NCBI GenBank assembly: GCA_016870115.1
Contig: VGCH01000014.1
Span: 20,765 to 84,764, forward strand
Source: Alphaproteobacteria bacterium
GTDB lineage: Bacteria; Pseudomonadota; Alphaproteobacteria; Reyranellales; Reyranellaceae
Direction: 5' to 3'
DNA length: 64,000 bases
In this document: one piece after another, positions 55,048-63,964 of the stretch
Layout: each line of letters begins with the position of its first letter
How positions within the stretch are numbered: position 1 is the first letter of the stretch
The notes under the pieces: model-generated
What the model saw: the letters and a program-made list of their open reading frames with translations, nothing else
Told to the model about the DNA's origin: nothing
Database searches by the model: none
Translations under genes and position numbers: made by a program

Positions 55048-56226
55048 ATGACCGGATCCCCTCCCCGACCCCTCGCCGGTTTGCGGGTACTCGACTTCTC
55101 GACGACGATCGCCGGCCCCCATTGCGGGCGCCTGATGGCCGATCTCGGCGCCGACGTGATCAAGGTCGAGTCGCCCGAGGGCGACCTGATGCGCAGTCGG
55201 CCGGTGCAACGCAGCGGTCATGGCACGATGTACGGCCAGCTGAATGCCGGCAAACGCGCGATGATCCTCGACCTCAAGAAGCCCGAGGCGGTGGCCACCG
55301 TGAAGCGCCTGGTGCCGACCATCGACATCCTGCTGGAGAACTACCGCCCCGGCGTGATGACTCGTCTCGGTCTCGACTACGAGTCCCTATCGCCACTCAA
55401 TCCACGCCTGATCTATGGCGCGATCTCGGGCTACGGCCAGACCGGGCCGGGGGCGGGTCGGCCGGCCTATGCGCCGGTGATTCACGCCTCGACCGGCTAC
55501 GACATGGCGCATCTGTTCTACCAGCAGGGTCGCAGTCGGCCCGACAATTGTGGCATCTTCGTCGCCGACTACGCCAGCGGCGCCTATGCACTCGGGGGAA
55601 TTCTGGCCGCCGTCCACCAGCGCCACACCACTGGTCGAGGCCAGATGGTGGATGTCTCGATGTTCGAGAGCCTGGTCGGCATGTTGCTGGGCGAGGTGAA
55701 CCGTGCGCAGTTCGACTACGAAATGCCGTCGCGCCCAATGTACGGGCCGATCGAGGCGGCGGATGGCTATGTGATGTTGGCGACGGCGAGCGAGCGCACC
55801 TTCCAGGATCTTGCCGCGGCGTCGGGACGGGGCGACTGGATCACCGATCCGCGCTTCGAGAAGTATGCCGACCGACGGATGAACTGGGGTCTGCTGATCG
55901 ACGAGCTGGAAGTGTGGTCGCGCAAGCTGTCCGTGCGCGAGGTCGTCGCGGCACTGCAGAAGCACGGGGTGCCCTGCTCACCCTACAACACGGTGACTGA
56001 GGCGTTGCAGGATCCGCAAGTCGCCCATCGTGGCACACTGATCGAGATCGAGGATTCGGGCGGTCGCTTCAAGTCCCCCGCGCCGCCGTTTCGGTTGTCG
56101 GGTTCGCCAGTGGCGAGCGGGCCGCGCGTCGCCGCGCCGGGCGAGCACACGCGCGTCATCCTGGCTGAGGCGGGTTTCGCCGCTGCCGAGATTGACGCCC
56201 TGCTCACGTCGGGTGCGGCACGATGA
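55048..56226 (+). CDS. CaiB/BaiF-family (class III) CoA transferase
   Basis: A 392-residue CoA transferase. It starts PLAGLRVLDFSTTIAGPHCGRLMADLGADVIKVESPEGD, the family signature. The catalytic aspartate is expected in FVADYASGAYALGGILAAV, and GRGQMVDVSMFESLVGML is also typical. I chose ATG 55048 rather than the longer frame inside the DMT gene. Its stop overlaps the thiolase-like start (ATGA), so both probably act on the same CoA pathway, for example activation and cleavage of an organic acid. Confidence 0.92.
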   Translation: MTGSPPRPLAGLRVLDFSTTIAGPHCGRLMADLGADVIKVESPEGDLMRSRPVQRSGHGTMYGQLNAGKRAMILDLKKPEAVATVKRLVPTIDILLENYRPGVMTRLGLDYESLSPLNPRLIYGAISGYGQTGPGAGRPAYAPVIHASTGYDMAHLFYQQGRSRPDNCGIFVADYASGAYALGGILAAVHQRHTTGRGQMVDVSMFESLVGMLLGEVNRAQFDYEMPSRPMYGPIEAADGYVMLATASERTFQDLAAASGRGDWITDPRFEKYADRRMNWGLLIDELEVWSRKLSVREVVAALQKHGVPCSPYNTVTEALQDPQVAHRGTLIEIEDSGGRFKSPAPPFRLSGSPVASGPRVAAPGEHTRVILAEAGFAAAEIDALLTSGAAR

Positions 56227-57767
56227 CGGGGATCGATCCGCGCACGCCGGTCCTGATCGGCGTTGGCCAGATCACCGATACCACTGGCGCGCCGAGCTCA
56301 GCCCGATCGCGCGTCGCATTCTGCGCTGAGGCCGCGCAGGCGGCGCTGGCCGATACCGGCGCGAATCCCGGCGAGGTAGCGCGGGGCATCGACACGGTCG
56401 CAGTGATGGAGTTCTTCAGCGACATCAGCCCGCGCTTCCAATCGCCGTTCGGCCGCTCGTCCAATCCGGCAGCCAGCGTCGCGAAGCGTATTGGTGCGGC
56501 GCCGCGCCGGAACTACTACGCGCACTCCGGCGGAAACATGCCGCAGTATCTGGTGAACCGTTTCGCCGAGGAGATTTCTCGCGGTGAGTGCCGCGCCGCT
56601 CTGATCGGCGGCGCGGAGCTGATGCGCAGCACCCAGAACGCGCGCAAGGCGGGCCTCGCGCTGGATTGGAACGAGGATCCGGGCGGCGAACCGGAACGGA
56701 TCGGCGATCCGCGGGCCGGCTTCACACCGGAGGAGGCCCGACACGGCCTGCGCGCGGCGATCCACTACTACCCCCTGATCGAGAACGCGATCCGGGCGGG
56801 CCACGGCCGATCGGTCGACACGCACATGACAGCAATGGGCGGATTGTTCGAAAAGTTGGCCGCCGTGGCGCGCGCCAACCCGCGGGCGTCGCGGCGCAAG
56901 GGCTACAGCGCCGAGGCGCTCGCGACCCCGAGCGATGAGAATCGCTGGATATGTTTTCCCTATCCGCGACTGATGAACGCTAACGCGATGATCGACCAGG
57001 CGGCGGCGGTGTTGCTGACGTCCGTCGGCCAGGCCGAGGCCTGGGGCGTGCCGCGGGCCAAGTGGGTGTTCCTGCGTGGCTGCGCCGATGGCACCGACAT
57101 CTGGGCCGTGTCGGAGCGCGCCGCGCTCGATCGCTCGCCCGCGATCGCGGGCTGCGCGCGGGTGGCGCTGGGCATGGCAGGCGTGAGCGCGCGCGAGATT
57201 GAGAGTTTCGATCTCTACAGCTGCTTTCCCTCGGCGGTGGAGGTGGCCATGCGCGAGATCGGCATTGCCGACGACGACCCGCGCCCGATCAGCATCACCG
57301 GCGGGCTGCCGTTCTTCGGGGGGCCAGGCAACAACTACGTCACACATGCCATCGCCGAGATGGTGGAGCGCGTCCGCGCCCGGCCGGGCAAGCTCGGCAT
57401 GGTGACAGCCAACGGAATGTACCTCACCAAGCATTCAGTCGGCATCTATTCGACCGACCCCTCGTCCGCCCCGTTCCGCCGCGAGCCACCGGCGCGACTG
57501 CAAGCGGAACTCGACGCCGGGCCGAAACTCCGCGTGGAAACCGCGCCCCGCGGGAGCGGACGGATCGAGACCTACTGTGTGGCCTTCGGTCTCGAAGCGC
57601 CGGAGCAGGCCTTTGCGTTTGGTCGCCTCGACGGGTCGGGCGCGCGCTTCGTTGCCGTGGCACCGCGCGAGCCCGCGCTACTGGCCGCACTGATGACGGG
57701 CGATCAACTCGGTCGGCCGGTCGAGGTCGGTCCGGAAGACGGAAAGAATGTCTTCCGGCCGCTCTAG
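56223..57767 (+). CDS. Thiolase-like protein (acetyl-CoA acetyltransferase/SCP-x type) lacking the usual nucleophile
   Basis: A 514-residue protein of the thiolase superfamily with an added C-terminal domain of about 100 residues. The position where thiolases carry NxACASG reads AHSGGNMPQYLVN here, so the acyl-accepting cysteine is missing. The second-half landmarks SFDLYSCFPSAVEVAM, SITGGLPFFGGPGNNYVTHAI and TANGMYLTKHSVGIYS remain. Such SCP-x/aldolase-like relatives may catalyse retro-aldol or lyase reactions or act with a partner. It converges with the GNAT gene, sharing CTAG at the stops. Confidence 0.85.
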   Translation: MTGIDPRTPVLIGVGQITDTTGAPSSARSRVAFCAEAAQAALADTGANPGEVARGIDTVAVMEFFSDISPRFQSPFGRSSNPAASVAKRIGAAPRRNYYAHSGGNMPQYLVNRFAEEISRGECRAALIGGAELMRSTQNARKAGLALDWNEDPGGEPERIGDPRAGFTPEEARHGLRAAIHYYPLIENAIRAGHGRSVDTHMTAMGGLFEKLAAVARANPRASRRKGYSAEALATPSDENRWICFPYPRLMNANAMIDQAAAVLLTSVGQAEAWGVPRAKWVFLRGCADGTDIWAVSERAALDRSPAIAGCARVALGMAGVSAREIESFDLYSCFPSAVEVAMREIGIADDDPRPISITGGLPFFGGPGNNYVTHAIAEMVERVRARPGKLGMVTANGMYLTKHSVGIYSTDPSSAPFRREPPARLQAELDAGPKLRVETAPRGSGRIETYCVAFGLEAPEQAFAFGRLDGSGARFVAVAPREPALLAALMTGDQLGRPVEVGPEDGKNVFRPL

Positions 57768-58273
57768 CTCGGACCTATCGGTCGCGCGACGCGGTAGAGC
57801 TGAAGCTCGTGCACGATCCCTGCCATGTGGCCTTCGGGCTTGAAGCCCAATCGCGTCATCAGCGCGTGGGAGCGCCGGTTGGGCGCGTCCACGATCCCCA
57901 GGATCGAGGGGCGCCGCGAGCTCGCGAAGGCCTGTGCGAGCGCCTGACGGCAGGCGATATCAGCAACACCGCGGCCCCAGGCGCGTTCAGATAGCGCGAT
58001 GGTGATTTCCCATTCATCGGTGAGCGCGGGCGCGAGCTCAACGAGAGCGGGATGGACCGGCCCAACCGACACCAGACCCACCGGCTGCGGCATTTCAATG
58101 ATCCAGGCGAGTCCTGCGATCCAGCGTGGCATGAGGCCGGCGATGTCCTCGCGCGACGCCACCTTGTCGTCCATCAGGTAGCGGCGCACGCCCGGTTCGG
58201 TCAGGAGACCCGGCACGAAGTCTAGATCGCTCGACCTAACCGGGCGCAGCGTCGGGGTCGGGCCGCCGGTCAC
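57764..58273 (-). CDS. GNAT-family N-acetyltransferase
   Basis: A 169-residue acetyltransferase. The pattern TLRPVRSSDLDFV, then EWEITIALSERAWGRGVADIACRQAL (acetyl-CoA loop, R-x-x-G-x-A/G as RAWGRG), and VDAPNRRSHALMTRLGFKPEG is typical of RimJ/RimL-like members. The start overlaps the valS stop by four bases (ATGA), so it is the downstream partner of valS. Its acceptor is unknown. Confidence 0.88.
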   Translation of the reverse strand: MTGGPTPTLRPVRSSDLDFVPGLLTEPGVRRYLMDDKVASREDIAGLMPRWIAGLAWIIEMPQPVGLVSVGPVHPALVELAPALTDEWEITIALSERAWGRGVADIACRQALAQAFASSRRPSILGIVDAPNRRSHALMTRLGFKPEGHMAGIVHELQLYRVARPIGPS

Positions 58274-60951
58274 GCGCCCAGTCGCGCGAGCGCGGTCGAG
58301 AGGCGTTCGCGGGTCCGCTCGGCCTGGCCGCGGCGTGTGCGCTGTTCCTCGACGACCTCCTCCGGAGCGCGGGCCACGAAGCCGGCATTGGCGAGTTTGG
58401 CGTCGATCTTGGCGATCTCGTCGCTGAGCTTCGCGACTTCGCGCGCCAGCCGGATGCGCTCGGCGGCGAGGTCCACGACGTCGCCGACTGGCAACGCGAA
58501 CGTGGCTTCGTCAATGACGACCTGCAGCGATCCTGACGGTGCTGCTGCGGCCGACGCGTCGATGGCGCCGAGCCGGGCCAGCCGTTCCAGCGCCGCAACG
58601 TGGCTCGCGAGGCGCCGGCGAGTCGTCCCGCCCGAGCCGACGACGTGGAGCGCGAGCTTGGCGCCGGCCGGAACGTTGAGTTCAGCGCGCGCCGAGCGGA
58701 TGTCGGAGATGGCGCGCACCAGCCAGCCCAGCTCGGCGTCCGCATCGGTGTCGGCTGCAGGTGCGACCGGCCAGGCCGCACCGATCAACGGCCCCTCTCC
58801 CGCGCGATGGCCGAGCTTGTCCCAGATTTCCTCGGTCAGGAACGGCATCACCGGGTGGAGGAGCTTCACCGTGTCGCGCAGAACCAAGGCCGTGACGGCT
58901 CGGGTCTCGTCCTTGGCAGCGCCGTCCGGCCCCTGGAGGATCGGCTTGGCGAGCTCGACGTACCAGTCGCAGACGGTACCCCAAATGAATTCGTACAGCG
59001 CGGTCGCCGCCTCGTTGAGGCGAAACTCCGCGATGCCACTGTCGACCGCGCGGTTGGCACGGCCGAGTTCGCCCAGCACCCAGCGATTGAGCGGCAGCCG
59101 TGCCGACGCCGGATCGAAACCACCGGCGGGGAGCGCCGCACCATTCATCTGGGCAAAGCGCGTTGCGTTCCACAGCTTGGTCGCAAAATTGCGTGATCCC
59201 TCGACGCGTTGCGGCGAGAGGCGGATGCGGCCCGAGGCTGCCGCGAGCGAAACCAGAGTGAAGCGCAGCGCATCGGCACCATACTTGTCGATCAACTCCA
59301 GGGGATCGATGATGTTCCCCTTGGACTTCGACATCTTCTGGCCCTTCTCGTCGGTCACCAGCCCGTGCAGGAACACCGTTCTGAAGGGCACCTCCCCCAT
59401 GAAGTGCTGGCCCATCATCATCATGCGGGCGACCCAGAAGAACAGGATGTCCCAGCCGGTCACCAGGACGTCGGTCGGATAGTACTTGGCGAGCGCCGGT
59501 GTCCTCTCGGGCCAGCCCAGCGTCGAGAACGGCCACAGCGCCGAGCTGAACCAGGTGTCGAGCACATCGGGATCGCGCTCGAGCGCGACGTCACGGCCGT
59601 AGTGCCCCCGCGCGTCGGCTTGCGCCTCCGCCTCCGACATCGCGACGAACACGGTGCGATCGGGGCCGTACCAGGCGGGAATCTGGTGCCCCCACCAGAG
59701 CTGGCGCGAAACACACCAGGGCTGGATGTTCTCCATCCAGCGAAAAAACTCGTCCCGGCCGCGCGCCGGCACGAAGGTGACCCGGCCGTCCCGCGCTGCC
59801 GCGATGGGACCTTGTGCCAGGGTCTTGGCGTCGACGTACCATTGCTCGGTCAGGTACGGCTCGACCGGCACGCCACCGCGATCGCCGAACGGTACCTGGT
59901 GGGTATGGGGCTCGATCTTTTCGACGAGTCCCAGCGCTTCCAAGTCGGCGACGATCTTCTTGCGGGCCTCGAAACGGTCCATTCCACGATAGGCGTCGGG
60001 TATGTGTCCGGCGATGCGCGCGAAGCGATCGAGGACGGAAATCTGTTCCAGTCCGTGCCGCTTGCCGACCTCGAAGTCGTTGAAGTCGTGCGCCGGCGTA
60101 ATCTTCACCGCGCCCGACCCCTTTTCCGGATCGGAGTAGTCGTCGGCGACGATCGGAATGCGTCGCCCAACCAGCGGCAGGATGGCGTGGCGACCGATCA
60201 AGTGCTTCCACTTCGGATCGTCGGGGTGCACCGCGATGCCGCTGTCGCCCAGCATCGTCTCGGGGCGCGTCGTCGCGACGACGATGTGCTCATCACTGCC
60301 CTCGATCGGGTAGCGCAGGAACCAGAGATGGCCCTTCACCTCGCGCGACTCGACCTCGAGGTCGGAGATCGCGGTCAGCATCTTGGGGTCCCAGTTCACA
60401 AGGCGCTTGTCCTTGTAGATCAGGCCCTGGCGATGGAGATCGACGAACACCTTGAGCACCGCCTGCGAGAGGCCGTCGTCCATGGTGAAGCGTTCGCGCG
60501 ACCAGTCGCAGGAGGCACCGAGGCGGCGCAGCTGACGGGTGATCGTGCCGCCGGAATAGGCTTTCCATTCCCAGACCTTTTTGAGGAAGGCCTCGCGGTC
60601 GATCAGCGTCCGGTTGGCACCGCCCGGGGCCGCGCCGTCGAGGGCGAGTCCGATTCCTTCCGCTTCGAGATTGCGCACCACGACCATTTGCGTGGCGATC
60701 CCGGCATGGTCGGTGCCGGGTTGCCACAGCACGTCGTCGCCTTTCATGCGGCGCCACCGGATCAGCACGTCCTGCAGCGTGTTGTCGAGCGCATGCCCCA
60801 TGTGGAGGCTGCCGGTGACGTTGGGGGGCGGGATGACGATGCAGTAGCCCGGCTTCGCCGTCTCGGGCCGAGCGGCGAAGGCGCCGGCCGCCTCCCATTC
60901 CGGGTAGCGGCGCGCTTCGATCTCCTTGGGGTCGTAGGTCTTGTCGAGCAT
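58270..60951 (-). CDS. valS: Valine--tRNA ligase
   Basis: An 893-residue class I synthetase. The HIGH motif is PPNVTGSLHMGHALDN and the KMSKS loop is KMSKSKGNIIDP. The editing domain (CP1), the anticodon-binding region and a C-terminal coiled-coil arm are all in place. I chose ATG 60951 (MLDKTYDPKEIEARRYPEWE); the longer frame adds a basic leader. It is separated from the DUF2497 gene by a terminator-like hairpin. Confidence 0.97.
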   Translation of the reverse strand: MLDKTYDPKEIEARRYPEWEAAGAFAARPETAKPGYCIVIPPPNVTGSLHMGHALDNTLQDVLIRWRRMKGDDVLWQPGTDHAGIATQMVVVRNLEAEGIGLALDGAAPGGANRTLIDREAFLKKVWEWKAYSGGTITRQLRRLGASCDWSRERFTMDDGLSQAVLKVFVDLHRQGLIYKDKRLVNWDPKMLTAISDLEVESREVKGHLWFLRYPIEGSDEHIVVATTRPETMLGDSGIAVHPDDPKWKHLIGRHAILPLVGRRIPIVADDYSDPEKGSGAVKITPAHDFNDFEVGKRHGLEQISVLDRFARIAGHIPDAYRGMDRFEARKKIVADLEALGLVEKIEPHTHQVPFGDRGGVPVEPYLTEQWYVDAKTLAQGPIAAARDGRVTFVPARGRDEFFRWMENIQPWCVSRQLWWGHQIPAWYGPDRTVFVAMSEAEAQADARGHYGRDVALERDPDVLDTWFSSALWPFSTLGWPERTPALAKYYPTDVLVTGWDILFFWVARMMMMGQHFMGEVPFRTVFLHGLVTDEKGQKMSKSKGNIIDPLELIDKYGADALRFTLVSLAAASGRIRLSPQRVEGSRNFATKLWNATRFAQMNGAALPAGGFDPASARLPLNRWVLGELGRANRAVDSGIAEFRLNEAATALYEFIWGTVCDWYVELAKPILQGPDGAAKDETRAVTALVLRDTVKLLHPVMPFLTEEIWDKLGHRAGEGPLIGAAWPVAPAADTDADAELGWLVRAISDIRSARAELNVPAGAKLALHVVGSGGTTRRRLASHVAALERLARLGAIDASAAAAPSGSLQVVIDEATFALPVGDVVDLAAERIRLAREVAKLSDEIAKIDAKLANAGFVARAPEEVVEEQRTRRGQAERTRERLSTALARLGA

Positions 60952-60991
60952 CTCAGGTCTCCGGCGTCTTGTATGGCGCGCGCAAATGGAA

Positions 60992-61020
60992 AACGCCACG
61001 GCGGGCCGCGCCGTGGCGTT
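60992..61020 (-). terminator. Intrinsic terminator between DUF2497 gene and valS
   Basis: AACGCCACGGCG (60992-61003) and CGCCGTGGCGTT (61009-61020) form a perfect 12-bp stem with a 5-base loop. On the minus strand the stem ends in TT and is followed by TTCC, a short T-run. It lies 24 bases beyond the DUF2497 stop and 40 bases before the valS start, so it should terminate or attenuate transcription entering valS. Confidence 0.65.
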
Positions 61021-61044
61021 CAAACTCGCAGGGGCGCGGTGGGG

Positions 61045-61580
61045 CTAGCGGCGGGTCAGCCGTACGATCTCGCGTTCGACCAACCGCTCGACCATCGGCG
61101 GCAGGTTCGTATCCATCCACTGCTGCAGCATCGGTCGCAGCATCTCGCGCACCATGTCCTCGATCGTCTTGCCGCCCGCCCCCAGCGCGGGACCAGGACT
61201 CGGCGCCGCCGCCGCCGGCACCGCCTCTTGCACCGCCTGGTTCAGCCGCTGGAGTGCCGATGATGCCGCGCCCATGGCGCCAGAGCCCATCAGCGAGCCA
61301 TCCGTGGCCATGACAGGCTGGGGGGCGATCGGCGGGCGAGGCTGGACCCTGGTCGGATAGCTCTGATCGAGGGAAGCGGAACGGGCGGCGGGTGCGGCTG
61401 AGGCGACCGGCGCGATCGGGATCGATACGCGGCGCGGCCGACGCGGCGGCAGCACGCGGCGGCGCGCTGTGCGCCTACCTGCGAGCGTGCTTCGTCGTCG
61501 GAGATGATCTTGCGGATGGACGCCAGGATGTCACCCATCGAAGGATCTTTGGTCGCGCCACCCGCACGCGTATCGCTCAT
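61045..61580 (-). pseudogene. DUF2497/PopZ-like polar-organising protein, reading frame interrupted
   Basis: The N-terminal part (from ATG 61580) reads PSMGDILASIRKIISDDEARS, the conserved start of DUF2497/PopZ proteins. The C-terminal part (to 61045) reads KTIEDMVREMLRPMLQQWMD followed by NLPPMVERLVEREI, the conserved oligomerisation end. They are in different frames: the first frame runs on to a stop at 61290, while the second is open from at least 61455. A one-base loss (or -1 shift) around 61440-61500 in a GC-rich stretch joins them to about 178 residues, the expected size. A sequencing error is as likely as real inactivation. Position just before valS is conserved in alphaproteobacteria. 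Confidence 0.7.
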
Positions 61581-61602
61581 GCCCTTCACCCTTGGGGTAC
61601 GG

Positions 61603-62979
61603 TCACTCGCCGGCGCCGAACCAGCGCCAGCCGACCTCATTGTAGTACTTGTCCTCGTCGTAGTACTCCACAGGCAGTGTCAGCGCGCGCGCCGTGAGGC
61701 GGCCCACACCGGACAGCACGCCGTAGTGGTTGACGGCCATGTCGCGCCGCGCCGTCGTGAGCTGCACCTGGGCGTTCAGCAATTCCTGCTCGGCGTTCAG
61801 CACATCGAGCGTGGTGCGTGATCCGACAAGCTGTTCCTGGCGCACGCCGTTCAGAGCCACGTCGCTTGCTCGCACCTGTGCCTCGAACGAGGTCACCCGC
61901 GACTTCGCGGCCTCGAGGTTGCGCCAGGCCCGCACGACATTCTCGGCCGCCAGTCGACGTGCCGAGTCGAGCTCGTTGCGACGTTGTCCAACCAGTTCCT
62001 TGGCGACGCGCACGCGCGACCACTCGGTACCGTTCTGGTAGATCGGCGCCGTCGCCTGCAACCGCATGCCATAGCTTGTGAACTGATCGTTGGGCCGGGT
62101 CTGCTCGTTGATCTGCTGGCCGAAGGCCACGAGGTTGATGGTTGGCAGCAGCGTGCCCACCGCTGAGTTTACGCCTTGGTTGGCAGCCGTGATCCGGTGC
62201 TGCGCGCTGATGGCCCGCGGCGCGGCTTCCATGGCGAGCGAGATGGTCTCTTCTTCGGTGCCCGGCAGCGTTCCCAGCAATGGGAGATCCGCCATCCTGC
62301 CCGGTGTCTTTCCCACCTGGCGCTGATAGGCCGCCACCGAAATGCGAAGCGCAGCCTCGGCTGTCACCAACTCGGCGCGCGCACCCGCCAGCCGGGCCTC
62401 CGACTGGGCGACGTCGGTGATCGTGAGCTCGCCGACGCGGAAGCGGGCCTGCGTCGCGTCCAACTGCTGGGTGAGCACCCGCACGTTGTTTTGCCGGATA
62501 CCCAGAATCGTGGCGTCGCGCAGCAAGTCTGCATAGGCCGTCGCGACGGCAAGCAGAACGATCTGTTCGGAGTCGGCAAGAAGTGCGCGCTGCGACTGGA
62601 TATTGGCCTGTGCTGCCTTGGTGTCCGCAACGGTCTGGCCGCCGCGGAACAGCGGCTGCGTGGCGGTGACGCTCAGGGTACGACCGTTCAGCGCGAAATC
62701 GGTCGGCCTGGCGATGGTCGAAATCGATTCCAGAGTGATCTTGTTGTACTCGGCACCGACCGAGATGCGCGGCCGCCAGTTCGAAAGCGCCTGGGTCAGC
62801 GTTTCGTCGGTCTGACGCAGGGTCGCGCGGGCGGCCAGCAGGTCGGGGTTAGAATTGTAGGCCGCGCTCAAGGCCTCAATCAGTGTCTGGCCGGCGGCTA
62901 CCCCAGGCGACATCGCCTGTGCGGCGCCCAACCCAATGGCCAGCGCCGAGACCCGGAACAACGAGGTCCGCGTACGCAT
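61603..62979 (-). CDS. tolC: TolC-family outer membrane efflux channel
   Basis: A 458-residue outer membrane factor. It has a signal peptide (RTRTSLFRVSALAIGLGAAQA) and two repeated OEP domains rich in Asn, Gln and Ala. Each has strand-helix segments such as LIEALSAAYNSNPDLLAARA and ATQPLFRGGQTVADTKAAQ in the first half, and SYGMRLQATAPIYQNGTEW with VAQSEARLAGARAELV coiled-coil parts. It forms the trimeric exit duct for type I secretion and efflux pumps. I chose ATG 62979, with GAGG upstream. It follows pcm, the typical order. Confidence 0.94.
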   Translation of the reverse strand: MRTRTSLFRVSALAIGLGAAQAMSPGVAAGQTLIEALSAAYNSNPDLLAARATLRQTDETLTQALSNWRPRISVGAEYNKITLESISTIARPTDFALNGRTLSVTATQPLFRGGQTVADTKAAQANIQSQRALLADSEQIVLLAVATAYADLLRDATILGIRQNNVRVLTQQLDATQARFRVGELTITDVAQSEARLAGARAELVTAEAALRISVAAYQRQVGKTPGRMADLPLLGTLPGTEEETISLAMEAAPRAISAQHRITAANQGVNSAVGTLLPTINLVAFGQQINEQTRPNDQFTSYGMRLQATAPIYQNGTEWSRVRVAKELVGQRRNELDSARRLAAENVVRAWRNLEAAKSRVTSFEAQVRASDVALNGVRQEQLVGSRTTLDVLNAEQELLNAQVQLTTARRDMAVNHYGVLSGVGRLTARALTLPVEYYDEDKYYNEVGWRWFGAGE

Positions 62980-63069
62980 CAAAATAACCTCACCATAGCG
63001 CTTCACCATACCACTAATGGCGGGTCTGGGGGTAGCGCGAAAATCCAAGGAAAATCAGTCGCTTCGCCG

Positions 63070-63729
63070 TCAGAACACAAACCCCGCCGCAGCCCGGCCG
63101 GCCGGCGCTGCCGGTGTGCCCGCGTCAAACAACGGCCGGGTAGCGCAGACCCCACCCGATTTCACAGCCAACGTGGCAACCCCCATGCCGCCATTCGCCG
63201 GCGCAACCACCGCAGCCAAACGCCCGCCGTCAGCGAGTTGGTCCAGCAGAGCCTTGGGGATCGTCCCGATGCCCGCCTCAACCAGGATGGCCCCGTAGGG
63301 GGCGCCCGAGGGAAAACCGGTCCCAGCTCCGGCCTGCGCGGGTGTGCAGTTGCCCGCGCCAAGAGACGCGAGCGCGGCGGCGCCTGACGCGGCGAGGACG
63401 GCGTCCTCCTCCAGGACGACCACCGATCCCACCAGGTGGGACAGAACCGCCGCGCCGTAGCCAGGTCCCGCCATTGCAACCAGAGCGTTGGTGTCGGCCC
63501 TGACCTGCAGCGCCTGGATCAGGCGCGCGAGCACCATGGGTTCCATCAGGAAGCGGCCGTTGCCCAGCGGCACGTCATCGTCGGCATAGGCGACAGCCTG
63601 CCGGGCGGCGGGAACGAACGCCTCGCGGGGAATCAGCGCCATGGCACGCAGAACCTCGGGGTCGGTGACCTTGTTGGGCCGCAATTGGCCATCGATCATG
63701 TTGCGACGGGCGAGCGCGAAATCCGGCAT
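63070..63729 (-). CDS. pcm: Protein-L-isoaspartate O-methyltransferase family protein
   Basis: A 219-residue PCMT-family protein. It begins FALARRNMIDGQLRPNKVTD, then IPREAFVP and ADDDVPLGNGRFLMEP, the typical start for the alphaproteobacterial members located upstream of tolC. The S-adenosylmethionine-binding GxGxGYxxA region is weakened here (AMAGPGYGAAVL), and the usual acidic E is at VVLEEDAV. Activity on isoaspartyl residues is probable but not certain in this subgroup. It is the first gene of the pcm-tolC-DUF2497 set. Confidence 0.85.
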   Translation of the reverse strand: MPDFALARRNMIDGQLRPNKVTDPEVLRAMALIPREAFVPAARQAVAYADDDVPLGNGRFLMEPMVLARLIQALQVRADTNALVAMAGPGYGAAVLSHLVGSVVVLEEDAVLAASGAAALASLGAGNCTPAQAGAGTGFPSGAPYGAILVEAGIGTIPKALLDQLADGGRLAAVVAPANGGMGVATLAVKSGGVCATRPLFDAGTPAAPAGRAAAGFVF

Positions 63730-63870
63730 CGGGATCCCTTGATGAGAAGGCGTCGGTTATAGGCGGCACGCCGGCGGCCGGGCAAGATGGCCTCCGGGCG
63801 CAGCCTGTCGCTTGACCCCGCCGCCTGCCCGCGCCTATGACCACCACGCGTTGATGACCGCGTTCGAGCG

Positions 63871-63944
63871 GGCCCGGTGGCAGAGTGGCCATGCAGCGGA
63901 TTGCAAATCCGTGTACGTCGGTTCGATTCCGGCCCGGGCCTCCA
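63871..63944 (+). tRNA. tRNA-Cys (anticodon GCA)
   Basis: A 74-base tRNA. GGCCCGG pairs with CCGGGCC, the anticodon loop TTGCAAA gives GCA at 63903-63905, the T arm has GTTCGATTC, and 3' CCA is encoded after a T discriminator. It reads UGC/UGU cysteine codons. It has a normal anticodon and length, so it is not a tRNA-Sec. Confidence 0.96.
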
Positions 63945-63964
63945 ACGCTTTCCAGGAGGTCAGC

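Noticed and set aside
59209..61263. 684-residue plus-strand open frame opposite valS
   Set aside because: Antisense shadow of a clear valine--tRNA ligase; GC-rich DNA gives long antisense frames and its composition has no protein-family signature.
63871..63944. Possibility that this tRNA, or tRNA-Ser at 14172, is the selenocysteine tRNA
   Set aside because: The anticodons are GCA (Cys) and TGA (Ser, reading UCN). tRNA-Sec needs a UCA anticodon and an extended acceptor arm.
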